The notes under the pieces: generated by a model
What the model saw: only the letters and a program-made list of their open reading frames with translations
What the model was told of the DNA's origin: nothing
Database searches by the model: none
Made by a program: the position numbers and the translations under genes
NCBI RefSeq assembly: GCF_000745965.1
Contig: NZ_JQKI01000036.1
Span: 1-64,000, forward strand
Direction of reading: 5' to 3'
DNA: 64,000 bases
DNA from: Edaphobacter aggregans DSM 19364
GTDB taxonomy: Bacteria; Acidobacteriota; Terriglobia; Terriglobales; Acidobacteriaceae
Part shown: one piece after another, positions 25,067-32,874 of the stretch
Layout: every line of letters starts with the position of its first letter
How positions within the stretch are numbered: the stretch's first letter is position 1

Positions 25067-26548
25067 CTAGGCTTTCGGTTTGCCGGGTGGCTTGATGTCG
25101 GGTCGAAACTGATAGTAGGCATTGCTGCCACTGACTTCTCCAAGTCGAGCAGGGCTGGTTGACGAGGAACGAGCACCTGTCTTCGTACTGGTCTTGAAGA
25201 CGGGTCTTCCACGTCCAACGTCCCTTGCGACTGTCTTCTCTATGCTGCTCTTCGAGGACTGGCCGCCATAGTACTGTCCCGTGATGTAATACCCTTCTTT
25301 ATCGTCTTTCATGCTGGGGCCCAAAGCTGAGTTGCAGCTCCCGCAACGAATTTTGGTTCCGGCGATCTCTGCAAGTCCACCCGTAGGAGCATCTGCATGC
25401 ATTTGCTCTGCGATGTTCTGCTCCGCATGTCTTTGAACTTTCTTATCAGCTGCTTTGCCGACTTCCACAGGCGAGCCACTTTCCTGCCCCTTGCCAGCCT
25501 TCTTTTTGCTTTTTTTGCCCTCTTCCGTCTGTGTTGCTGCGGCGGTGTTCGTCACCACGTGGTGGGTACCCGTAAAGAACTCCTTGTGCAGTTCGTCACT
25601 CTGGTCCAATTCGCTAAGCTGTTTCTTCTTGTCTTCTTTTGACAAGTTCGGGTCGTTTTTTACATCGTTTCTTCTTGCCTGTTGATTCTCCTGGAAGTTG
25701 AGGAGCTTGAGCGCATGACGCTTGACATCAGGGTTCTCGTCTTGTGCCGCAGCCTCTTTCACGTTCTGCAGGAGCTTATCTACGCTGGAGTTCTCTTTCA
25801 GCCACTGCTGTCCTCTGTAGCTATTTGCACTGCTATATAATTTCAGATTGTTGTTTCCGTCGCGAAGATAGCCATATTGGACCTCTGTCGGGTTCGTCTT
25901 CGCCTTGTTCGCGTGATACAACATCACTGATGAGAAGTGGGAAAGAGTCTGTTCCGGGCGCCTCTGCTTGTAATCTGCATAGTCAGGATGGGTGGTCAGG
26001 CGTTTTTCATCAGTAGGAATGAAGCCCGGACTCCCCTCACGCACGTTACTTGGGGTTCCACTATCATGCGAATTCTTCGGATCATAGAGCTTTAGGCCAG
26101 TGTTGGCGATGTCGTGCTCCACCACGCTTGGTCTCTGACTCGGGTAAGGATCAGCCCCATCGATAAACTCTTGCAGCTGTTCTTTAGGTGGACCTTCAAA
26201 AGCCTGCGGCTTCGTAGCTTCAGAAGACGGGCGAATCGGATGATCGATGTTCGACGTCTGAACCTGTTCTCCCCCTGGATGGGGCGGGCGCTGCAAAGAC
26301 CCGAGGCCTACGGCGCCCGAATTATTTGCTCGTCCGGACTCCGCTTGGTCAGCAGAAACGCCCTTAAGGAATTCAGCAGACGATTCGTTTGCTGAAGAAG
26401 CCTCTGCATGGGGAGCTCCATCTTCGTGACGAGCCGTCACGACGCCCTGAGATTGCGGGGAGGAAAGATCGGCCACTCCGGGGCTTTTCGTATCGTTAGG
26501 TGGAATAGATTGGTCGTGATATTGCGTGCTTGTGGAGGATACGGTCAC
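25067..26548 (-). CDS. Candidate T3SS effector with a deaminase-like toxin domain
   Basis: 493 residues from GTG 26548, with AAGGTG six bases upstream. The first ~190 residues are polar, disordered and Ser/Pro/Gln-rich with no Sec signal, the style of T3SS effector N-termini. The C-terminal part carries HAEQ (374-377) followed 28 residues after the His by CGSC (402-405) in KIRCGSCNSALG. H-A-E plus C-x-x-C is the zinc-binding and catalytic signature of the cytidine deaminase-like superfamily, which includes many bacterial toxin deaminases and T3SS effectors. A segment near 215-240 (VQYGYLRDGNNNLKLYS) could be the leading beta hairpin, with a charged insertion between. A FliA-type promoter copy lies about 70 bases upstream, linking it to the T3SS regulon. 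No immunity gene is evident. Substrate unknown. Confidence 0.65.
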   Translation of the reverse strand: MTVSSTSTQYHDQSIPPNDTKSPGVADLSSPQSQGVVTARHEDGAPHAEASSANESSAEFLKGVSADQAESGRANNSGAVGLGSLQRPPHPGGEQVQTSNIDHPIRPSSEATKPQAFEGPPKEQLQEFIDGADPYPSQRPSVVEHDIANTGLKLYDPKNSHDSGTPSNVREGSPGFIPTDEKRLTTHPDYADYKQRRPEQTLSHFSSVMLYHANKAKTNPTEVQYGYLRDGNNNLKLYSSANSYRGQQWLKENSSVDKLLQNVKEAAAQDENPDVKRHALKLLNFQENQQARRNDVKNDPNLSKEDKKKQLSELDQSDELHKEFFTGTHHVVTNTAAATQTEEGKKSKKKAGKGQESGSPVEVGKAADKKVQRHAEQNIAEQMHADAPTGGLAEIAGTKIRCGSCNSALGPSMKDDKEGYYITGQYYGGQSSKSSIEKTVARDVGRGRPVFKTSTKTGARSSSTSPARLGEVSGSNAYYQFRPDIKPPGKPKA

Positions 26549-26617
26549 TTTTCACCTTGTCATAATTTGATTTCCCGCACACTTGTGCCGAGTTGCGAAA
26601 TCAAACCTTGCGATGGA

Positions 26618-26645
26618 GTTATCGCATCGCTAAAAGCGGTGTTGC
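26618..26645 (-). promoter_or_regulatory. FliA-type promoter element (copy C)
   Basis: Minus strand GCAAC (26645-26641), 16 bases, CGATAAC (26624-26618), about 70 bases before the start of the deaminase-like gene. Confidence 0.65.
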
Positions 26646-26904
26646 TATCTAGTGCGAGATGGGCGCGCATGGAGGCTTCTCGTTATTTGTCAGGTAGCAC
26701 CCGCAGTGATTTCCATACAGATTGTTGGTTGGGCAGGGAAACAAGTAGACACAGTCCGTGTTCTAACTCGTAAGCGGCAAAGCCATCCATTCTCTGAAGG
26801 TCAAATCTGCAATGAAGATCATTTTTATGTCGCGCCGAGGTCGGCCGATAAGAAGTATCGAAGAGGTAACGCGCGGCTTCGCCGACACTTCGCACGCCCC
26901 TTCC

Positions 26905-27435
26905 ATGCTCAACACACCGCAAAATGAAACACGTGCACGAAAACAGCGAAAGCACTTTCTTCGCTCTATCTGTCTAGTTGCTATCTGCTTCCTGCCGCAA
27001 GCTTATGCTCAGACGCTCCCTGGTTCTATTGATGTACCTAAGGGTGATGGCGTGCTCATGCTCAAGGCCCAAGGCAAAGGCGACCAGATCTATGGATGCG
27101 TGGAGGGAAACTGGATGCTGATCGGTCCCGATGCCAGACTATTCAATGAGCAGGGGTATGTGATAGGCAGGCACTACGCGGGGCCCACATGGCAGTTGAA
27201 AGATGGGAGTCTGGTGACGGGAAAGGCAATCGCGAAGACTGCTCCTTCGGATGCGCAATCTGTGCCATGGCTACTTCTTAAGGCATCTTCCGGCACAGGC
27301 GAGTTCAAAGCCGTGATGTTTATTCAGCGCCGTGACACACACGGTGGCGCGGCACCATCCACGACGTGTAAGGGCAAAGCAGAACTACGAGTTTCGTATA
27401 CCGCCAGCTATCTGTTCTATGTGGCGCACCAATAG
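26905..27435 (+). CDS. Secreted DUF3455-family protein
   Basis: 176 residues from ATG 26905, chosen because it gives a normal signal peptide (basic KQRK, then FLRSICLVAICFLPQAYAQ). An upstream ATG at 26812 would add 31 residues. The mature part has the DUF3455 pattern: YGCVEGNWMLIGPDARLFNE, HYAGPTWQLKDGSLVTGK, and a late WLLLKASSGTGEFKAVMFIQR. DUF3455 proteins are small extracellular beta proteins of unknown role in soil bacteria and fungi. It is the first plus-strand gene after the T3SS locus and marks its right edge. Confidence 0.85.
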   Translation: MLNTPQNETRARKQRKHFLRSICLVAICFLPQAYAQTLPGSIDVPKGDGVLMLKAQGKGDQIYGCVEGNWMLIGPDARLFNEQGYVIGRHYAGPTWQLKDGSLVTGKAIAKTAPSDAQSVPWLLLKASSGTGEFKAVMFIQRRDTHGGAAPSTTCKGKAELRVSYTASYLFYVAHQ

Positions 27436-27590
27436 CCACGTTGGTTCAAAACACGAAGTCGTTCACATATCAGTGAATCAGACAGCGAAAACTTCGCGAG
27501 GACATCGCTGAAAGTGCGAGGGCTTATCAAAGCGGGGACACACTAGCTAGACGCAGCTCCGTTCTGATCGGACAAACGCCCGTGCGGATA

Positions 27591-28481
27591 TCAGTTTAAG
27601 AACCGATCGACTTGATTGGCGCTTATCTCTGGCATAGGCTGCGGATACAAGAACGTATCGTGCGGGCTCTTCATCGTGGTGGTCGCAGCAGGCGAATCCC
27701 TATGGCAAAAAGAACAAGAGCGGCTGCTTCCCATCGCAACCGCGGAGATGAGTGCATAAGTTAGGCCTTTATTGTTCCACGTCGCTACATGAAGTTCGCC
27801 CCGATCGCTGGCATGGAAGCGCAGCCCCCCAGAACTTGTAATCTTTCCTCCGGTGGCAGTGACTAGCTTGTCCGAGGTGACAAGCAGAGTGATGCGATTG
27901 TTTTGCATTCGAAATTCCACGAGAGCTGCGGGTTGGCCGCTAAATGTCACCAGGCGACCGCCGGCAAGAGTATACTTCGCCCGGTCATCTGCAGCGATGC
28001 CCTCATTGGGCATTCGAAACGGGAACGAGACTCGCTGCGCAAACCACGTGGCAACCACCTCTGGTGAACTAGATTCCACATCGAGCGATCTGTCGTTGCT
28101 GGAAATACGGTGTTCGGCGATTGCTGCCTCGACGAAGCTCATGGCGCGTGATTCCCGTCGGAGATAGGAAAGCGATAAAACCACGCCAACCGTGACCAAG
28201 AACATAGCGGCAGCAGCCAGCGGCCTCCAATAGGCTCGAACGGACCGATTGGTGGAATTGTTGATATTGCTCAGGATTTTCTCGCGTAGGGCTGCCGGCG
28301 CCTCCACTTGAGGACGCGCACTTCTCACTCTCGCCGAGAATGCTTGTGCCTCTTCCAGTTCTTCCTGACAACTGGCGCAATCGTTGATATGGGAGATCAG
28401 ATCTTCCCGTTCGTGGCCCGTCAGTTCGTCATCAATCAGGAGCTGAATCATGACGCCGTAATCATCGTGATTCTTGATCAT
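27591..28481 (-). CDS. Membrane anti-sigma factor with zinc-finger and a CXXCH motif
   Basis: 296 residues. The N-terminus is a zf-HC2 anti-sigma domain with HINDCASC (H-x3-C-x2-C, about 30-37). One membrane helix (about 86-107, LAAAAMFLVTVGVVLSLSYL) leads to an external domain of about 185 residues. This domain contains CSFCH near residue 251, a c-type heme-binding motif, unusual for an anti-sigma factor. The gene overlaps the ECF sigma gene by four bases (ATGA), so the pair is translationally coupled. Likely role: hold the sigma factor at the membrane until an envelope or redox signal arrives. Confidence 0.85.
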   Translation of the reverse strand: MIKNHDDYGVMIQLLIDDELTGHEREDLISHINDCASCQEELEEAQAFSARVRSARPQVEAPAALREKILSNINNSTNRSVRAYWRPLAAAAMFLVTVGVVLSLSYLRRESRAMSFVEAAIAEHRISSNDRSLDVESSSPEVVATWFAQRVSFPFRMPNEGIAADDRAKYTLAGGRLVTFSGQPAALVEFRMQNNRITLLVTSDKLVTATGGKITSSGGLRFHASDRGELHVATWNNKGLTYALISAVAMGSSRSCSFCHRDSPAATTTMKSPHDTFLYPQPMPEISANQVDRFLN

Positions 28482-29044
28482 CGTGAGTCCTTTCCAGAAT
28501 TCAGCGGCTGGCTCGACATTTCAGCTAACAACGTTCGCAATTTAGCACGCGCTCTCCCCAGCCGCGACATCACGGTGCCAGCTGGACAGTTAAGCACGTT
28601 TGCGATTTCCTGATATGACAACTCCTCAAACTCGCGCAACAGAATCACTTCACGAAATTCAGCTGAGAGTCGACCAATAGCACTCTGGACCTGTTCTGCA
28701 TTTTCTTTGCTAATGAGAATCTCCTGCGAGTTGCGCGTGTGCCCTGGCAGAAGATCGGCGCCACACTCCTCGCCATCTACATCGACAAGCTGCGGTCCCA
28801 ACTTGCGCTTCCGCATTTGGTTTAGCCAGATATTTCGAAGGATGGTGAAAAACCAGCCCTTGATGTTGCTATCATCACGGAGTCTATGCTGCGCCTCCAA
28901 AGCCCGGGCATAGGTCTCCTGCACCAGATCTTCCGCCTCAACTTTATTACGAGTGAGCATTAGGGCATAGCCATAAAGCGCGTTTATATATTCTATGCCG
29001 AAACCTTTTTGCTCACCGTTTCGGGCGAATTTGCGAGACATCAT
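28478..29044 (-). CDS. ECF-family RNA polymerase sigma factor
   Basis: 188 residues. Region 2 lies at about 18-85 (YALMLTRNKVEAEDLVQETY, IKGWFFTILRNIWLNQMRKR) and region 4 at about 120-172 (IGRLSAEFREVILLREFEEL, SYQEIANVLNCPAGTVMSRL), a standard extracytoplasmic-function sigma. It is coupled to the membrane anti-sigma gene. A GAAC...CGTT pattern in the 60 bases upstream could be an autoregulatory ECF promoter, but this is weak. Confidence 0.93.
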   Translation of the reverse strand: MMSRKFARNGEQKGFGIEYINALYGYALMLTRNKVEAEDLVQETYARALEAQHRLRDDSNIKGWFFTILRNIWLNQMRKRKLGPQLVDVDGEECGADLLPGHTRNSQEILISKENAEQVQSAIGRLSAEFREVILLREFEELSYQEIANVLNCPAGTVMSRLGRARAKLRTLLAEMSSQPLNSGKDSR

Positions 29045-29843
29045 TCTTGCATTCTCTACGGAACGCGCTTTTTAAGCCAGTTCAACGTACGGGCGCGAGA
29101 GCGAGCAACGAACCTTGGCACAACGCGCAGCTGATGCGCCTATAGGCGTAACAGATAAAGTGCAAACCTAATCGCTCTGGCCATTGTTGATCGCGGAACG
29201 ATCGTCCATAATTTGTTGAAACCGGAGGGCTTCGTCGCGACGCAACTAGCGACAACGGAGTTTGTTTCGTCCGAGATCTTGACGTACGGCGGCCGGAATG
29301 AGCTCGCTGGTGGGCTAGAGAATGTGCGCGAGTGGTGTCGAAGCACATCATTTATTTCGAAACCGATATAGGGAAGCATGCCTTTTCCTGCTTGTGCTCA
29401 AGGTGATATTGCAGTGCTGAAACACACTCTGCTCATCTGTTGGACAAAACACGAGGATGATTAATTTATTCCCGCCCCTTGACCTGCGCGATGTTTCCTG
29501 AAGTCATTCCGTTTGGGGCGTAACACATAACGCGTGAGGTCAAGTCGAATCGGAAAGGCGGGCGATTCCTTTGGGGGACTTAATATGTTCTTTCAAGAAG
29601 CCGATCAGGACGATCTGGTAGGCACAAGTCTTCCGGATTTTGCACGGTGAATTCTCTCTCCCTCCCGCTGGTGCAGAGAAGCCGGTCAAGTCATTAGTTA
29701 GGGCAACAAATGTCCTTTCTTATTTTGGAATAAACAGGTACTGCTTTTGTTGCATATGCAGGGGTACTGCCCGCATTCCCCACTGTGCAATTCGTGAAGA
29801 TGAAATACCAAATCGTTGGATCCGAAAGGAATGCGAACACAGC
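29045..29843. other. Long intergenic stretch without a supported gene
   Basis: About 800 bases between the divergent ECF sigma gene and the methyltransferase. Short open frames exist on both strands but show no domain, ribosome site or consistent codon use. It presumably holds the promoters for both directions. Confidence 0.5.
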
Positions 29844-30658
29844 ATGAGCGAGACAACTTATGCACTTGGACATTCGCCGGCAGAGATTCAGCGTCTAAGG
29901 AATCAGGGGGCCATGTTACGATCGATCACCGAGCGTCTTCTGCGCAACGCGGGAATCGACGCGGGCATGCGGGTCTTGGACTTGGGCTGTGGTGCAGGCG
30001 ATGTCTCCATGCTCGCTGCCGAACTGGTAGGCCCAGAAGGGCCCATTGTTGGTGTTGATCGCGGTCAGGAAGTTCTCAACCTGGCCAAGGAGCGGGCCCG
30101 AGAGGGAGGATTGCGGCAGATTAGCTTTGTACAATCTTCGATCGAAGCGTTCTCCGCCCGCGAACCCTTCGATCTCGTAATTGGTCGATACATTTTGATC
30201 CACCAGTCAGAGCCCGTCACGCTGTTGCGTAAGGCTGCGCGCCTAGTCCGGCCGGGAGGGGCATTAGCCTTCCATGAGGTTCGTGTGGGCGACGATACCG
30301 GATCCTTTCCGTACGTTCCGCTATGGGATCTGTCTGCAAACCTTATTCGAACCGCTTTCCAATCCTCGATGCTGAACTACTATGCCGCCGATCGCCTCGT
30401 AAGCATTTTTCCGAGGCCGGCCTGCCGTATCCCCATTTGTTCTGCGAGAAACTAGTCGGGGGTAGCGCGGATTCACCTCTTTATGTTTGGCTCGTTGAAC
30501 TTCTACAAAGCCTGCAACCTCAACTAGAAAGAATGAAGATTATGCCGGCGAGGACAATCGAAATGGAAGGGCTTGAGAGCAGGCTCCGAGATGCAGTCGT
30601 CGAAGCGCGCAGCCAGATCTTTGGACCTGCGCAGGTTTGTGCCTGGCCGCGCCTCTGA
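29844..30658 (+). pseudogene. SAM-dependent methyltransferase, interrupted by a frameshift
   Basis: From ATG 29844 the frame reads a class I methyltransferase: motif I VLDLGCGAGDVSMLA (about 47-61), the acidic end of strand beta-2 in IVGVDRG, and the post-I region DLVIGRYILIHQSEP, LVRPGG. Near 30400 the frame is lost (stop at 30455), while the plus-two frame continues sensibly with KHFSEAGLPYPHLFCEKLVGG to a stop at 30658. A single-base change beside a T-run (about 30405-30415) explains this. It is either a young pseudogene or a sequencing error; rejoined it would be about 271 residues. It precedes an HHxxxDG acyltransferase-like gene, suggesting a small secondary-metabolite unit. Confidence 0.8.
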
Positions 30659-30905
30659 ATAGTGTTTGTTCTTGAATGGACGTGCAGAAGTGTCGACAAA
30701 CTGACATCCGCTATCTCTGTCGAGGAGTTATGCCAGGGGCGCTCTCAACACTGGGGCCCCGTTTCGCGTTCATCCTCGATCTGGCATTCAGATAACCACA
30801 AGGCCTTGTTCCAAGCGGGGGTGGCACCCTCGCGCTGGGCGGAATTGTGATGACGCACTTTGGCGCGTGACGCGACATTTCCGTTTATTACCTCAGAGGA
30901 AAATC

Positions 30906-32192
30906 ATGAGAGCAACCGTCAACGAACAAAAAATTCTCCCATCGGCAGGTAGCTTTGTGCGCTACTTGGGAGGATTTGAACATCTGCATTGGCTGTTCAG
31001 CCAGAGCGGACCTCGCGCCTTCGCACATGCCATGGAGGTGACGGGCACAACGACGGTGAAGCAATGGCGTGCCGCACTCGATGCATTGCAGCTAAGCCAG
31101 CCATTTTTCTCCGTCCTAATCGACGTAGACGATGACAATAGGCCCTACTTTCGTCGAGTTAATGGCTCACCCATCCCAATGCGAGTGCTTGACGGTAATT
31201 TTGCTGCGAGTTGGGAAGACGAGATGGGCAAGGAAGTGTCCATGATGATCTCGGCGGATCACGCCCCCCTTCTTCGGACAGTTCTCATCCACGAAGCGGA
31301 GCGTTCGATCTTCATCATCACAGCTCATCACTCGATCAGTGACGGAGTTTCCATGGCGGCAGCTCTTTGCGAGCTAGTGCGGGCTTTGTCTGGTGAACGA
31401 TTAGGGCGGCGTCCTATGCTGCCGAGTCCGGAGCACCTACTCGGCGCCGTATCCAAAACCTCTACAGTCCAAGACCAAACTGAGCGCGCTGTAGCTAAAG
31501 GAAACGACCGGACCAGCTTTGCGCGAAGCTACATAAAACCGTTTACGGTCGAGAGCTTACGCCTCGACGAAGCACTGACCAGCAGCATTCGGAGGCGTGC
31601 CCGTGCGGAGGAGACTACCCTACATGGTGCTCTTTGCGCGGCCGTGATTCGTGCTTCCAGAACGACATCGTCTGCCTGGAGGCAAGAGACGATTCGACTT
31701 CTCTCTCCCATTAGCGGCCGGAATCAGTGCGAGATAGATGACACATCTTCGATGTGTATTGGTGCCGCGATCATCCCGGTCACTCCCGGGCAGGAGCTCG
31801 ATCTTTGGAGCTTGGCGCGACGTATCAAGTCAGAACACGCGGGGCCCCGTTCCCGGTCAGGTCTCACCCTTGCGCTCCAGATGATCAGTGATGCCGTATC
31901 GGAGGTATCAGACGTCAATGGCGCTTTAGATTTTATCGAACCTGTATTTGCATACCAGGTTGCCGTTTCGAATGTAGGAGAGTTCCTGCCTCCCGGCAAG
32001 GCGTCTGCAGTTCGCATTACTTCCATGTGGGGACCATCGAACTTGCTCGGGTTCGAAGGGGAACAGCTAGTAGGCGCAATCACTATCAATGAGTGCCTCC
32101 ACTTGTTGCACACAGCATACTCACCCCTCCCACACCTCCTGGAGGGAGTAAGGACTACACTTATCGCCATGTGTGATGAGCAGCCGACGTAA
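30906..32192 (+). CDS. Condensation/acyltransferase-like protein (HHxxxDG family)
   Basis: 428 residues from ATG 30906 (AGAGGA eight bases upstream). The motif HHSISDG (about 144-150) is the active-site HHxxxDG of the chloramphenicol-acetyltransferase fold shared by NRPS condensation domains, PapA-type and wax-ester acyltransferases. LLSPISGRNQ near 265 and the late NVGEFLPPGKASAVRITSMWG resemble the second-half features of alcohol/PapA-like acyltransferases. It stands alone, with no carrier or adenylation domain nearby, so a free-standing O- or N-acyltransferase is more likely than an NRPS module. Substrate unknown. Confidence 0.75.
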   Translation: MRATVNEQKILPSAGSFVRYLGGFEHLHWLFSQSGPRAFAHAMEVTGTTTVKQWRAALDALQLSQPFFSVLIDVDDDNRPYFRRVNGSPIPMRVLDGNFAASWEDEMGKEVSMMISADHAPLLRTVLIHEAERSIFIITAHHSISDGVSMAAALCELVRALSGERLGRRPMLPSPEHLLGAVSKTSTVQDQTERAVAKGNDRTSFARSYIKPFTVESLRLDEALTSSIRRRARAEETTLHGALCAAVIRASRTTSSAWRQETIRLLSPISGRNQCEIDDTSSMCIGAAIIPVTPGQELDLWSLARRIKSEHAGPRSRSGLTLALQMISDAVSEVSDVNGALDFIEPVFAYQVAVSNVGEFLPPGKASAVRITSMWGPSNLLGFEGEQLVGAITINECLHLLHTAYSPLPHLLEGVRTTLIAMCDEQPT

Positions 32193-32387
32193 AGAGGTGT
32201 GAACTCTAGGCTGGCCAGCAGCCTGATGTAAGTTGCCGGCGTGCCCCACATCCGGGCAAAGACTGTCACCAACGCCGCATTGCTTATTGATCACGTGACC
32301 TGCGATGACTCGCCACCGCGGACTCCCATTATTGGCGTTTCGCGAACTGCCACCAAAAGTGACGGGATGGAGTTGCCGATCAAAATG

Positions 32388-32765
32388 AATTGCCGAGGCT
32401 TGGAAGGAGCAGTTGCTGCCCAAGCATCCCATGGCCGAGGCGCTGAACTATGCCCTCGCCCAGTGGGCGGAGTTGAACGTCTTCTATTCCGATGGAACGG
32501 TGCCGATCGACAACAACGTAAGGGAACGCGAGATGAAACGCGTAGTGCTGAACCGAAAGAACTGGTTGTGCGTCGGCAATGCGCGCGGTGGCCTGCAGCT
32601 GCCGTCCGTCATGACGTGGACCCGTAGCTCTACCTCACCCAGTTGTTGATCAACGTGCCCGAGGCGCGCATGAACGAACTTTCGGCTTGGCTGCCGGATC
32701 AATGGAAGGAACTTCAGGCCACAAGGATCGCTAACCTCCAATGCTCCGCCCCGCCTGCTGCCTAG
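32388..32765 (+). pseudogene. IS66-family transposase C-terminal remnant
   Basis: Reads WKEQLLPKHPMAEALNYALA ... DGTVPIDNNVREREMKRVVL and RKNWLCVGNARGG, the conserved IS66 transposase end. A deletion and frame change then lead to LYLTQLLINVPEARMNELSA and LPDQWKELQAT. An in-frame stop and loss of the whole N-terminal part make it non-functional. Confidence 0.85.
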
Positions 32766-32874
32766 GCATATGGTTCACGTGGCGCTCACCGTCTCTCCTC
32801 ACATTCTGGACGAGTTAGAAGATGCTATTGCGGCATTTGGGCGTCAACCGGCCCCCAAGAAATTACAGTCTCCT

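Noticed and set aside
30662..30850. 62-codon open frame between the methyltransferase and acyltransferase genes
   Set aside because: No ribosome site, domain or protein-like composition; likely intergenic.
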